In this document: positions 21,628 to 32,884 of the stretch, piece after piece
Numbering within the stretch: position 1 is the stretch's first letter
How the letters are laid out: the number at the start of each line of letters is the position of its first letter
Assembly (NCBI GenBank): GCA_949126835.1
Contig: OX421499.1
Span: 9,647,069 to 9,711,068, forward strand
DNA from: Anisus vortex
Lineage: Eukaryota > Mollusca > Gastropoda > Planorbidae
Direction: 5' to 3'
Length of the DNA stretch: 64,000 nucleotides
Position numbers and translations under genes: made by a program
The notes under the pieces: model-generated
What the model was told of the DNA's origin: nothing
Databases searched by the model: none
What the model saw: the letters and a program-made list of their open reading frames with translations, nothing else

Positions 21628-22139
21628 TTCACGAGAGATTGAATCGAACCAAACCCGAACTAAAAAAAATCGAACTCGAAACCTGCTGGCCAAGGAACCG
21701 AGCCTGCCCTTTAAACTCACATAGTAAGAGCCAAATCGAACAAACATATTGCAAATTTAAAAGAGCCTAAAATATTTCAAGCTCGTTTCTACTTAACTTT
21801 ACTAGCCCACCCACGTGACCTACGCCGTTCTTTTCTGTTCTTGAGTCCTGAAAGGATGAACACCGTCCGAGAGTCGACTGCCCGCGATTGAGTCTTTTCC
21901 AACCCCTGAAACCATGTTTGGATCAGCGTTAGCAGATGCACTCGGACATGGAACAGTATGAGTAGGCAGACTCTGTCCGAGGCTAGCCCTATAGGCGGTC
22001 ACATGTCGGGTCGGCTTGTTCAACAGAATAAATACCTATTCTTTGGCTAGCTCTGTTTGCATTCCCCTTTTCCGAACGTACATTTGCTCACCCCTCGAGT
22101 CATCCAGGGCTTTCCCAAGACCACCGTAAGTACTTACGA
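21628..22139. other. Unannotated stretch
   Basis: No gene supported. It is less AT-rich around 21840-22010, and the 67-residue minus frame there has no recognised domain. Confidence 0.45.
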
Positions 22140-22231
22140 TCTAAATGCCGCACTTGAGGCACTTCAAAGAGTAGCGCACATCTAAAAGATGAGCCGACAT
22201 TTGGTTTGATGTTGTTTTTATCGCAAGCCAT
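22140..22231 (-). pseudogene. hAT transposase start, truncated
   Basis: The minus strand opens with MACDKNNIKPNV, identical over 12 residues to the start at 15833, preceded in both copies by the same CAAATACCAACT leader. After this the sequence departs from the 15833 copy and no BED finger is reached. Shared exactness of the start suggests both copies derive from a fairly young source element. Confidence 0.75.
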
Positions 22232-22485
22232 AGTTGGTATTTGGAGAAAAAAAAGAAACACAATATCTAAGACGCACGGCATTTGAAGAATTGTTTTGTG
22301 TGAATGCAACATTATCTTTTTTTTTTAAATATTTCAATCAGAACCAAAAAAATAAAATAAAGGGTGTGCTACTTGAAGTAATGATTACCTTCCAACCAAC
22401 AAACCGAAATCCTGTTTTAAAAATCAAAACCGGTTTTCAGCTTCAAAACCGGAATCGGTATTCCGGTTTTCGTTTAACATCCCTA
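22140..22485 (-). mobile_element. Truncated copy of the BED-finger hAT element
   Basis: The right terminus CGTTTAACATCCCTA is preceded by many CCGGTTTT steps. On the minus strand it runs from the terminus to the transposase start. The left (3') portion is lost, so no opposite terminus or target duplication can be shown. Confidence 0.8.
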
Positions 22486-22493
22486 GTCTTAAT

Positions 22494-23204
22494 ACAGCAC
22501 CTTAGTAATTTTGAATAAACATTTGATGCTTTACCTATTTATTATGCGAACATCACTGTAACGATTATTGCCACTATTACTATAGTATAGTATGATATCG
22601 CACGTAATTACTCATGTGAATACAAAATATTGCCAAACGTAAAACAGAGTAGAGGGAGAGGGGGAGCTTCTATTAATTATATAGCTAATTTGATGCACCC
22701 CTCCCTCCCCGACACACACACACATACACACTCTTTCTCCAATGGGCTGTAACAGAGAATGTCTATTGAAAGAAAACCAAAAGCTCATTGCTTTAGGTTT
22801 AGTGATGACAATACAATCGTTCTTGAATGTTCAACAAAATAACATTACGATTGCAATTATAAAAAAAAGATTGAAAACCCATGTTTAAAAGATATACTTT
22901 GAACTAATAGTTAAAGAGCTAATAGTCAAGTAAACTTGGTCAATGCAAAGTCTCCAAGTAAGGGGCTATTGTTCTAAGTATGCTGAAAGACGGAATTTAT
23001 GTAATCAAATCAAATTTCCATTTTTTTTAAATCAATAAAACAATATTATCTTATCTTTTCTTATGAGTTTAAGGGGAAAACTTAATAAAACATTCTCGGA
23101 ATAAGGTTGGACATTAAGAAAATACTTGAAGAAATACGATAACTGTGGCATTAAAACATGTTTATCAATAAAAAAAACATACATTATAAGAAAAGTTTAA
23201 GTCA
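22494..23204. other. Unannotated AT-rich stretch
   Basis: No gene or repeat recognised apart from a short CA tract near 22712-22732. Confidence 0.5.
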
Positions 23205-23212
23205 GAGGTCGG

Positions 23213-23731
23213 CAAACTTTGTGTGAGTAGGGCCACGTTGACAAATGTAAAGCTATTGACGGGCAGCATATATATTATGTCTACTATGTTTGCAGGAACC
23301 TATCACCATAAGCAATAATGAATTATTTATAAGGTTATTATTGCATTTTTCAGTGTTTTTAAATACTTAGACCTGTGCATTATATTTTACTATTTCAATA
23401 TGGAAAAACATTTTAACAATTAAGTGTTAACAAGATTTTAATACTTTTATTATTATTATTAAATTGTGTATTAGTCTATATACCGACTAAATTGTTGCTA
23501 CAATCATTGATTTATAATGAGATGTGTGTATCTGCTTGCAATTTTTTTACAATATTCTTGAAATTTTAAATAATGTTAAAAAAATCATAACGGTATATGA
23601 AATACTGTAAAATTCATGTAAATAAAAGTAAAAGCGAAGACATTTTTCTTATTCTTAAATGCCCACGAGGGCCGCATAATATCAGTTGTCGAGCCACATG
23701 CGGCCCGCGGGCCGTAGTTTGCCCACCCATG
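23213..23731. mobile_element. hAT MITE, 519 bp
   Basis: The left end CAGAGGTCGGCAAACT and right end AGTTTGCCCACCCATG are inverted repeats. The right subterminus has CATGCGGCCCGCGGGCCG. The target duplications GTTTAAGT (23205) and GTCTAAGT (23732) match at 7 of 8. It is AT-rich inside with no coding potential, and its ends resemble the 8288 element more than the 11537 type. Confidence 0.88.
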
Positions 23732-23789
23732 GTCTAAGTTATTTTTTTTAACATAATCGAGCATTAGGCGCGAAGATTGATAGTACCCG

Positions 23790-23935
23790 AAACGTACGGA
23801 AGGTCACGAGTTCCAATCCTTGTGAAGACTTGGGGTTTCCCCCGGAGCTTGAGGATGTTCCTCCGATGCCACTAGTAGGGGGATAAACAAAGTTGGTTGG
23901 GCATTGTGCTGGCCACACAGTCCCAGTACTCTGTG
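23790..23935 (+). repeat. SINE copy, 3'-truncated
   Basis: CGTACGGAAGGTCACGAGTT (degenerate B box), then GGGGGATAAACAAAGTTGGT and GGGCATTGTGCTGGCCACAC. It ends in an ATAATAATAATAA run at 23938-23952. Confidence 0.75.
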
Positions 23936-24008
23936 AATAATAATAATAATAACGGAATACTTGACTCTACTTCACTTTCACTCTTACATGTCGTTTGCAC
24001 GTGTAAAA

Positions 24009-24095
24009 GTAAAGAACCCGGATGACCAAACTGATCATATGGCTGGTGAAGCAGCGTTCATCAGTTTCTGTGGCCACGGCATACTAGAGGATGTG
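24009..24095 (-). repeat. SINE 3'-end fragment
   Basis: Minus-strand SINE 3' half: AAGTAAAGAACCCGGATGAC and then GGTGAAGCAGCGTTCATCAG and GTGGCCACGGCATACTAG. It stops before the tRNA-like head. Confidence 0.8.
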
Positions 24096-24559
24096 TGAAG
24101 AGAAATCATTGATACTCCCCTCCATTTCATTGATTTTTTAAAATCCCCCCCTCCCCACAAACTTTTTTTTTCTTAATTTTAAACATTATTAATCTTTCCA
24201 TCTATACAATTGGAATGAAATTTACATTTTAAAGATTTTTTTTATTCCTGTTGTTGTATTGGGTCGGTTTTAACGTAAAGAATAAAATGGCAGTCTGTAA
24301 AAAAAACACATAGAATAAGTTACGAGACAACTGAACACGTAATTGTAGGTCCAGGTATGGAGAACAGCTAGCTTGTCAATATAGACGGAACAATGTAGGA
24401 ATCTGAACAAAAGGAGAGAGGTTTAGTGAACAGCTTTTGAACACGGCATAAAGGGAACTTTAGAATGAAGTGGTTTTATTCCACAGTATAATTCCACCTA
24501 ACAATTGTTATTTTATTCATTCGCTAACTCTCATTGTTTTTGTTCTTTTTCCTTTCCTC
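24096..24559. other. Unannotated stretch
   Basis: No gene supported. A C-rich run (24145-24158) is followed by T-rich text. Confidence 0.5.
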
Positions 24560-25240
24560 TCCATCTGTCTGTCTGTCTGTCAGTTTCTGTCTGTCAGTTT
24601 CTGTCTGTCAGTTTCTTTCGTGCTCGTTTCTCTTTATCACTCATTGGATTGGCATTGCACCTCAATAAATGTATCTGTATCTATCTTAGTGTTTGTTTAT
24701 CTCTCCATAATATATAATCTATATATGTATCAATCATTCAATCAATCTATCTATTCATCTAACTATCTAACTATATATCTATTTATATATTCATCTATCT
24801 ATTTATCTATTCATCTATCTATTTATCTATCGATCTATCTATTTGTCTTTCTGTCTATTTATATTTCTATCTCTATATCTATCTATCAAACTATCTATTT
24901 ATCTATCTGTCTATCTATTTGTCTTTCTGTCTATCTATATTTCTATCTCTATATCTATCTATCAAACTATCTATTTATCTATCAAACTATCTATTTGTCT
25001 TTCTGTCTATCTATATTTCTATCTCTATATCTATCTATCAAACTATCTATTTATCTATCTGTCTGTCTATTTATTTATCTATATATCTTTATCTTTCATC
25101 TCCTTCTCTCTATCTTTTTTTTCTTTTATCTGATAATGATCATAAGTTATAATTTTTCTTCTAGTCTCTCTCTCTCTTTTTTTCTTTTTCTCCACGTCTT
25201 TATATCTTTCTGTCTGTCTGTCTGTCTGTCTCTCTCTTTC
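24560..25240. repeat. Compound TCTA/TCTG/CTTT simple repeat
   Basis: Tetranucleotide TCTA and TCTG repeats with a larger period: a segment reading TATTTGTCTTTCTGTCTATC and then TATATTTCTATCTCTATATC recurs three times between 24840 and 25050. The right part degenerates to CT-rich text and a (GTCT)n run at 25209-25231. The 296-residue frame across it is translated simple repeat. Confidence 0.92.
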
Positions 25241-25859
25241 TCGATCATTACAAAAATTCACTACACTCAATCAAAAAGCGTATTTATTTTTTTTTTAAAC
25301 TTTGACAGAATTTCTATAGAAGAAATAAAACACAAATTCTTTCATTATTTAATGACATAACCAACATTTTTTGGAACATGCAGCACACTTACACAAAAAT
25401 AGAACACCAAAAAAAAGCTTTAAATGGAAAACTTTGTATAAACAATGACCATAAATTATCCTGACAATCATTAAATGCAATCAGGGCCAAAGATTCAACA
25501 ATCATTCCAGGGACGTATTTAGCTAAGTATCGCCCTATTGGATTCCTGACAATACTCGAAATCGAATGTCAGGGAATCGTCTTTTGATGTTTTGATTTTT
25601 TTTTTTTTTTACTGTTGTTGTTGTAGGGAAGGGTCTGGCTGGGTGGTATCGATACTGGACCGATTTGTGTTTTCGTTTCATCCGATGTTTCTTTGGGCAA
25701 TCGATACCAGATAGTGAAGTGTTTTCTTTCCATTAATGACGATTGGCAGTGTTTGACTGTTTGTTGGATTGTTTGTGTCAAGATGTTGTCAATGTGAGAG
25801 ACAGACATATTTATTAAAAGCCTTTTGATTTATATAAAAATACGAATAAATCAACATAG
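25241..25859. other. Unannotated stretch
   Basis: No gene supported by any recognised motif. Confidence 0.5.
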
Positions 25860-26059
25860 AGAACACAGAGAGAAAGAAAAGGGGGGAGGGGGGTAGAAAA
25901 ATATTAAGAGAAAATAAAGGGGGAGAAGAGAGAAGAGAAAAGTGGAAGATGGGACAGAGAGAAAGAGAGGAGAAGAGGAGGAGTGAGAAATGGTGTTGAG
26001 AGAAAAGAGAAGAAAGAGAGAGAGAGAAAGATAGCCGGGCGGAGAGAATGAGAAGGAAG

Positions 26060-26152
<93 letters not shown>

Positions 26153-26170
26153 AGTAAAAGAAAAAAGAAA
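25860..26170. repeat. Purine tract, (GA)n core
   Basis: About 300 bases of almost pure A/G on the + strand with long uninterrupted (GA)n around 26060-26150. Homopurine mirror-repeat character would allow triplex (H-DNA) formation (inference). The serine/leucine-rich minus frames are artefacts. Confidence 0.93.
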
Positions 26171-26868
26171 AAGAGAACGTAAAAAAAAGAGAAGTAACTG
26201 GCCAGTGATAGTGACAAGGAAGTGGTGAGGGCATAATCAACTGCCATTACATCTGTAGACATCTCTCTTTCCTTGGTTTTTATTTACTTTTATAACACAC
26301 AGAGGCCCGTTTTTTTTTAAAATAAAGAAAACAATGTATGTTAACACATTAACACCCCCCTCCCTGACACCACTACACCCATCCCCACATAAACAGACAC
26401 ACCCACTTCCCACTACATGAAGAGTTCAACACTTGCGGTGTGTTTTTTTTTTGTTTTTTTGTTTGTTGTTTTTTTTTTTTTGGTTTTGTTTTTGGTTAAA
26501 GAGCGTTGCGATGCAGATTATAAACTCACCTATCGTAAAGGATGTCACCCACTCGTGACTGGAGGTGCGTCGTTTTTGTGTGTGAATGGAGGAGGAGGAG
26601 AGCGTTGGATGGGAGTGGGGTGGCATCGGGGGAGGGGGGGTCATCAAATTAACATTAACAAGCACAAATAGAACGAATGTTGTTTTTTCCTTGTATTGTT
26701 TGTTTGTCTGTTGTATGGGAACAATTGGTCCATCCACATGGTGTAAAGTGACGGCCTACAAAGTGGAATATAGTAGAGATTTGTGAACATAGAATGAGAT
26801 AATACTCTGGTCAAAAATAAAGAAACCAATAACTTGAAAAGTTGGTCAGTTTGTTAAAATCTGGTGTC
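26171..26868. other. Unannotated stretch with T-runs and G-runs
   Basis: No gene supported. T-rich run at 26442-26480 and G-rich text at 26588-26641. Confidence 0.5.
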
Positions 26869-28317
26869 TCTCGTTTCTGTCTCACACTCTCTCTTGTTCC
26901 CTATCTCTTTCTCTCTCTCTCTCTTTTTCTCTCTCTCTCTCTATCTCTCTCTATCTCTCTATCTCTTGTGACCTATCTCTTTCTCTCTCTCTCTATCTCT
27001 CTATCTCTAGTGACCTATCTCTTTCTCTCTCTATCTCTTGTGACCTATCTCTTTCTCTCTCTATATCTTGTGACCTATCTCTTTCTCTCTCTATATCTTG
27101 TGACCTATCTCTTTCTCTCTCTCTTTCTCTCTCTTGTGACCTATCTCTTTCTCTCTCTCTCTTGTGACCATCTCTCTCTCTTTCTCCCTCTTGTGACCTA
27201 TCTCTTTCTCTCTCTCTATCTCTCTATCTCGTGTGACCTATCTCTTTCTCTCTCTTTTGTGACCTCTCTCTCTATTTCTCTCTCTCTATCTCTCTATCTC
27301 TTGTGACCTATCTCTTTCTCTCTCTCTCTCTCTCTCTTGTGAAATATCTTTCTCTCTCTTTCTATTGTGACCTATCTCTTTCTCTCTCTCTCTCTATCTC
27401 TTGTGACCTATCTCTTTCTCTCTCTTGTGACCTATCTCTTTCTCTCTCTCTCTCTATCTCTCTATCTCTTGTGACCTCTCTTTCTCTCTCTCTTTCTCTC
27501 TCTTGTGACCTATCTCTTTCTCTCTCTTGTGACCTCTTTCTCTTGTGACCTATCTCTTTCTCTCTCTTGTGACCTATCTCTTTCTCTCTCTTGTGACCTA
27601 TCTCTTTCTCTCTCTTGTGACCTATCTCTTTCTCTCTCTCTCTACCTCTCTATCTCTTGTGACCTATCTCTTTCTCTCTCTTTCTCTTGTGACCTATCTC
27701 TTTCTCTCTCTCTCTCTCTCTTGTGACCTATCTCTTTCTCTCTCTCTCTCTTGTGACCTATCTCTTTCTCTCTCTCTCTACCTCTCTATCTCTTGTGACC
27801 TATTTCTTTCTCTCTCTATCTCTTGTGACCTATCTCTTTCTCTCTCTCTCTACCTCTCTATCTCTTGTGACCTATTTCTTTCTCTCTCTATCTCTTTGTG
27901 ACCTATCTCTTTCTCTCTCTCTCTCTCTTGTGACCTATCTCTTTCTCTCTCTCTCTCTTGTGACCTATCTCTTTCTCTCTCTCTCTACCTCTCTATCTCT
28001 TGTGACCTATTTCTTTCTCTCTCTATCTCTTGTGACCTATCTCTTTCTCTCTCTCTCTACCTCTCTATCTCTTGTGACCTATTTCTTTCTCTCTCTATCT
28101 CTTGTGACCTATCTTTTTTTCTCTATGTCTTGTGAGCTATCTCTTTCTCTCTTTTGTGACCTATCTCTTTCTCTCTCTTGTGACCTATCTCTTTCTCTCT
28201 CTCTCTACCTCTCTATCTCTTGTGACCTATCTCTTTCTCTCTCTTTCTCTTGTGACCTATCTCTTTCTCTCTCTCTCTCTCTTGTGACCTATCTCTTTCT
28301 CCCGCTTGTTCCATTTC
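26869..28317. repeat. Pyrimidine satellite with TTGTGACCTATCT core
   Basis: About 1.45 kb. A conserved core TCTTGTGACCTATCTCTTTC is followed by a variable number of CT steps and optional TATCTC or TACCTC blocks, so units vary from about 22 to 60 bases. Blocks such as CTCTACCTCTCTATCTCTTG recur in composite units in the second half (27640-28240). The 221-residue frame is translated repeat. Confidence 0.95.
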
Positions 28318-28785
28318 AGTTTTTCTCTCCTTCCTTCTATATCTTTTCTATTCTTTACTCTATATCTATAACTTTGTTGCTTTTTTAACTTTCTTTTTCT
28401 TCCAAACTTCCCGCCACAGTTTTACTCTTTCCCCATTTTCTCTATTTTTTTTCTTTCTCTCTTTCTATTTATTTTTTTATTTTTTTCTGTCTTTTCTTTT
28501 CTTCCACTCTCTCTATCTCTCTAATTGCCTTGAATTACATACCAAATATTACGACCTAATTTTTACACTTCATGTGCCTCGTTAAGTCAAGACCGTAATA
28601 AGTAAAAATATCTTTAAACATTTTGACATAATATACTTAGTGTATCGTATTAACAATTCATTATCAGGAAATAGAATTCAGCCGCCCTACTTATAAAATA
28701 GTAAGAAATAAATTGTTTTTGAAAACTATAAAACAAAGAACCAAAGAAACTACAACAACAGATTTTCTATATTTAATCAAAGACA
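28318..28785. other. Pyrimidine-rich then AT-rich stretch
   Basis: T/C-rich to about 28525, then ordinary AT-rich DNA. No gene supported. Confidence 0.5.
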
Positions 28786-29005
28786 GTAGCCGAGCGGCAG
28801 CGCGTTCAGCTGTCGATCAGAAGGTCCTGCGTTCGAATCCTGATGGAGGCTAGGATTTTTTCCCAGAACTAGAGGGTGTCCCTGGGTCTACCCAGCTCTT
28901 GTGGGTATCTGACTTTAGTTGGGGTAAAGAAGTATGGGCTAGCCACAGAAACTGGTGAACGCTGCTTCACAGGCCACAGAAACTGGTGAACGATGCTTCA
29001 CTCCA
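28786..29005 (+). repeat. tRNA-derived SINE with internal duplication
   Basis: The head AGTAGCCGAGCGGCAGCGCG (A box) is followed by CCTGCGTTCGAATCC (B box) at about 28827-28841. Then come CTACCCAGCTCTTGTGGGTA and the segment CCACAGAAACTGGTGAACGC, which occurs twice in tandem (about 28939 and 28975). The 3' end with CAATTTGGTCC is absent. The tRNA-like head has Leu/Ser-type A-box spacing, but no cloverleaf can be closed, so it is a SINE and not a tRNA gene. Confidence 0.88.
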
Positions 29006-29782
29006 AAGTAAAACAAACACCATCTACATCCTGTTGACATTTATAACGTGTAAAACGTAAAATCAGCAGAAGTGCACTGACATATATGCCTCTCAACTTG
29101 ATCAATTTTAGATTGGGTGACAAACATTCATACTTGTACAAGTTTTAAGACCAAGTGAAGAACTTTTTCTCAAAGGAACGAGATTTGGAATAGCCTCATA
29201 CGGAGATGACGTTTGAGAAGGGAAATAAATAAACAAAACTCGACGCTATAAATCTATATTTAACCATTTTGTTAAAAAAAAGAACCGGGAAAAGATTCAA
29301 AACACGTGACAATATTCATTTTTCCTACTCTAAATTCTTTCTCTTACGTCACTTTCCTATGTTGCCGGAAATAAAAACATCTCAAATGAGATTTGGATTT
29401 GGATTTTACCTCCGAAAACCACACACATTTTTGTGCAAATATTGAACTAATTACTTAAAATGTATCTTTAATATCTTGTATAAATGATTTTTATTAACAT
29501 TCAGATGCTGAATACATTATTTAATATCAAAATGAAATGTTAACTCAATTTTGATAAAAAGCTCTTCACTTGGTCTTTAACAAATCATGTAACAGGGAAA
29601 ATACATCGCAATATTCTTTAATAATAATCCACCGGTAAAGGGACTAAGCTAAGGTTGCGGAACATACGAGTGAATGGTCTCGTAAAAGAACAACAAACTT
29701 GCAATAGAGCCCAGTCAAATTTATTTAACAACAACGAATGAAAAGTAACATTCACTAAGTCGTCGTGGAGTGGTAAAACCAT
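29006..29782. other. Unannotated AT-rich stretch
   Basis: No gene supported. The phrase ACTTGGTCTTTAA near 29569 and its partner TTAAGACCAAGTGAAGA near 29145 form a distant inverted match of about 13-15 bases. Confidence 0.45.
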
Positions 29783-29857
29783 ATCTATTTTTAGCGAGAA
29801 CAAAATCTTTTTATAGCGAGAACAAAATCTATTTATAGCTAGAAACAAATTCTATTT
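29783..29857. repeat. 21-bp tandem repeat, about 3.5 copies
   Basis: Unit TTATAGCGAGAACAAAATCT and variants, degenerating to the right. Confidence 0.85.
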
Positions 29858-29869
29858 TAAACAATAAAT

Positions 29870-30069
29870 CAGGGGGTTGGCAACTTTTTGATAACAGTGT
29901 GCCATACGTAAGACTACTAATTCATTCAGCGTGCCAACATTCTTTAAAGCCATCATATTATTTTCTTGTAGAAGTGAATTGATTTATCTTTCTGGGAGTG
30001 TTCTGCGTGCCATTGAAAATCGATCTGCGGACCAAGTCTGGCACGCGTGCCGTAGGTTTCCGACCCCTT
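29870..30069. mobile_element. hAT MITE, about 200 bp
   Basis: Left end CAGGGGGTTGGCAACT. The right end has GGCACGCGTGCCGTAGG and CCGACCCCT. The 8-bp flanks CAATAAAT (29862) and CTATACAT (30070) agree at 6 of 8. Internal text ATTCATTCAGCGTGCC and GTGCCATTGAAAATCG matches the 21417 and 45229 copies in reverse orientation. Confidence 0.85.
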
Positions 30070-30077
30070 CTATACAT

Positions 30078-30575
30078 GTTTTTTCCTCACTCGTAGTGAG
30101 ACAAGAACTCACAATAATGAAAGAGACGAAACTAATCGTCCCGTAGAGTCCTTGGACATTCACTCTAAGGTTGCGCGTAAAGCGGAAAGTTCCCCAAAAG
30201 GTATCAATGCAATGTGGGTTCACCGACTCAACCTGCCTAAAACTGGCGAACCGCCTAATCATGGAGAATATGATACACTGTCTTCTTCTCCCCCCCCCCC
30301 CAACCCTGTTGAAGTAATATAATTCAAGAACTCGGTATACAATTAAAATAACTCCAAACTTTATTATTATTTCAATATTAAAAATTACAAAAAACAACAC
30401 GCCATTCATTCTTAGACAAAACACAAGACTCTGACGTCACTTCCGTAACTAACAACCACGCCATACACCAGACATATCACTTTGACATTATAACGCATTA
30501 AATACTAAATAAAATTACTCACAATTTAATTACTAAATAAAAGAACAATGTTTTAGAAAAAAAAAGCTCACAACA
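30078..30575. other. Unannotated stretch
   Basis: No gene supported. The 146-residue minus frame at 29984-30424 partly overlaps the MITE and has no recognised domain. Confidence 0.45.
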
Positions 30576-30720
30576 CCCCCCCCCTTTTTTCACCCCCCCC
30601 CCCCCCCGCCCACCCCTTCCGCCCTTTTCACCACACGCGCAGTATCGATATAACTAATGGAGATTATGTCCGAATCTGAAGTAGAATACGTTAATTGGGA
30701 TGGGGCGGGGGGGGGGGGGG
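30576..30720. repeat. Poly-C tract facing a poly-G tract
   Basis: C runs at 30576-30584 and 30593-30607, with C-rich text to about 30628, are followed about 80 bases later by G runs at 30702-30705 and 30707-30720. Complementary homopolymers in inverted order could pair or form G4/i-motif structures (inference). Confidence 0.8.
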
Positions 30721-30906
30721 AACGGAATGTTTGGAACCGAAAACTTGGTAAATCACTCAAAGCTAGAACTATTACATCCGCGATTCCATGATGTATTTCC
30801 ATCATCATTCTATGGAATATTTTATCGTCTCCACGTAAATAATCAACAATCTAAGAAATAAGAATTTAATAAAAAGAGAAAAAAACAACAACTTGATATC
30901 TTATTT

Positions 30907-31100
30907 AGAAGTCATAAATACATAAATACATAAATACATAAATACATAAATACATAAATACATATATACATAAATACATAAATACATAAATACATAAATA
31001 CATAAATACATAAATACATAAATACATAAATACATAAATATATAAATACATAAATACATAAATACATAAATACATAAATACATAAATACATAAATACATC
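30907..31100. repeat. (CATAAATA)n 8-bp repeat
   Basis: Around 23 copies with two substitutions to TATA. It gives open frames in all three minus frames (MYLCIYVF repeats), which are artefacts. Confidence 0.96.
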
Positions 31101-31369
31101 TTTTATTTTTGTATTTTCGTTGTTGTTGCATGTATACATGTATATAGGTTGTACTACTGGTCGGATTACACAATAAGGGAATTAAGCACGTGCCTAATGC
31201 ATCAAGGGAAGAGGGGCATCCCAGAAACTTTTCTTTGTCCGTGGTCATAGCCAATATCATGCAAGACTGCTAAACGGTTTAGCTAATTCTGGAGATATGA
31301 AAAGTCCCCCCCCCCCCAACCCCCACACACATTAATATATATATATATATATGCAAGCATGGGCGAAGC

Positions 31370-31845
31370 CAGGAATGTAAGGTTGGATGGGAGCAAATAA
31401 CGCAAGTTTGGAGGTTGTGGGGGAAGGGCAAGAGTGTGTGTTGGATGGGGGCAAATAACGCAAGTTTGGAGGTTGTGGGGAAAGGGCAAGAGTGTGTGTT
31501 GGATGGGGGCAAATAACGCAAGTTTAGAGGTTGTGGGGAAAGGGCAAGAGTGTGTGTTGGATGGGAGCAAATAACGCAAGTTTGGAGGTTGTGGGGGGAG
31601 GGCAAGAGTGTGTGTTGGATGGGGGCAAATAACGCAAGTTTGGAGGTTGTGGGGAAAGGGCAAGAGTGTGTGTTGGATGGAGGCAAATAACGCAAGTTTG
31701 GAGGTTGTGGGGGAAGGGCAAGAGTGTGTGTTGGATGGAGGCAAATAACGCAAGTTTGGAGGTTGTGGGGGAAGGGCAAGAGTGTGTGTTGGATGGGGGG
31801 CAGATAGTGGATAGAAAATTAGAAGGAAATAGTGCACACTATAGC
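31370..31845. repeat. 58-bp minisatellite, 8 copies
   Basis: Unit GTTGGATGGGGGCAAATAAC, GCAAGTTTGGAGGTTGTGGG and GAAAGGGCAAGAGTGTGT. Units differ by single bases, mostly in the G runs. The length is not divisible by three, yet minus frames stay open because the unit lacks stops in the frames used, giving 166- and 184-residue artefacts. Confidence 0.96.
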
Positions 31846-32440
31846 ATACAATGATCTTACTTTAACGTTATAATAAACTCATAGAAAATTTCATAATATT
31901 TGTTAAAATGAAAGATTATGTGAATGCTAACAAAATGTATAACTATGTTAATTAAATAACTATTTTTAGAATAATTTTCATTTCTTTCAAAACAAATTTT
32001 CATTTCACTCAAAACAAACTTTAGTAAATCCTTGGTTTTGAAAATAAGTGTGTGTTGCCCGGGGTGTGGGGGGTGTGGGGAGTGGGGAATTTGGGGGGGG
32101 GGTGCTATTACTTTGTAAGAGCAATCGTCGCCATAAAACGACGTGTAGGTCTCTGGTAAGATTCATGAATTACTTCTGATCTTTAGATCTAGTAGTTTTC
32201 ATTCCAATATTGACCTTTTTTTTAAAACCCCTTTAACCTTAACGGTTGTTGGAGGAAGTTAAAGGACACTATTGTGCGCCCACCTCCTCTCCAAGTCAAC
32301 GTATATTTACCATTAAAATTTCCTTTAGCACAAAAAAACAAAACAACAAATTACAAAACAAATAAAAACAACAACGTAACAACTAAATTCATTCATGCGA
32401 TACGTGAATACAAAATAATTGTATAAGACAACATTGAGAT
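31846..32440. other. Unannotated stretch with G-rich run
   Basis: No gene supported. G-rich run at 32058-32103. Confidence 0.5.
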
Positions 32441-32876
32441 AAGAGTCCGACAGAAACCATACAGAAAGTTATAAATTAACTTCCGCCGAAAACGAAAGTT
32501 TGACTACAACTTCGTCCGAAACCGAAAGATAAACCTAAATTGCCAAACAAAAGATTTAAAAAGACTGCACACTCCATTTTTCGACATTCTTGGGGGGAGG
32601 GGGGGGGGGGTTAAATAATGTGTGGTTTTTTCAATTTTCTACTTCACACTCATTATTTCCCAACAGTTTAAATGAAATAATCAATAAGCAGAGTAATAGA
32701 TGCAGCACAAACGTTGCAGTCTGAATTGTGAAAGTTAAAATAGATATTCGGCTGATGATCGAAAGCTAACATTTTCGGCATCGGTCAAAACCGAAACGAC
32801 GATGAAAGAGGCCATTTGTCCACTTTCGGCACCGAAACCGAAACCATGACCGAAGCCGAAGTTCGGCCAGTCTCTA
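32441..32876. mobile_element. hAT-like element, unoccupied paralogue of 18535-20087
   Basis: 436 bp. The left AAGAGTCCGACAGAAACC and right GAAGTTCGGCCAGTCTCT ends, the CCGAAAC-rich subtermini, and internal landmarks (AAGACTGCACA, GTAATAGATGCAG, GATATTCGGCTGATGA) parallel the 18535 element. The flanks ATTGAGAT (32433) and ATTGAATT (32877) match at 6 of 8. It lacks the 1-kb insert, showing the pre-insertion sequence CTACTTCACACTC. Confidence 0.88.
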
Positions 32877-32884
32877 ATTGAATT

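Noticed and set aside
24470..25360. 296-residue open frame
   Set aside because: Translation is [12 protein letters not shown] text from TCTA/TCTG microsatellite; no domain, and overlapping frames are equally open.
26842..28388. Several overlapping frames of 73-221 residues rich in Ser/Leu
   Set aside because: Produced by the CT-rich satellite lacking stop codons; periodicity equals the DNA repeat.
28786..28860. Functional tRNA gene
   Set aside because: A and B boxes are present but an acceptor stem and anticodon arm cannot be formed, and the sequence continues into the SINE body.
29984..30424. 146-residue minus frame
   Set aside because: Overlaps a hAT MITE at one end and a C-run-derived glycine stretch at the other; no domain.
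31279..31837. 166- and 184-residue minus frames with NLRYLPPSNTHSCP repeats
   Set aside because: Translated 58-bp satellite cycling through frames; no start context or neighbouring exon.
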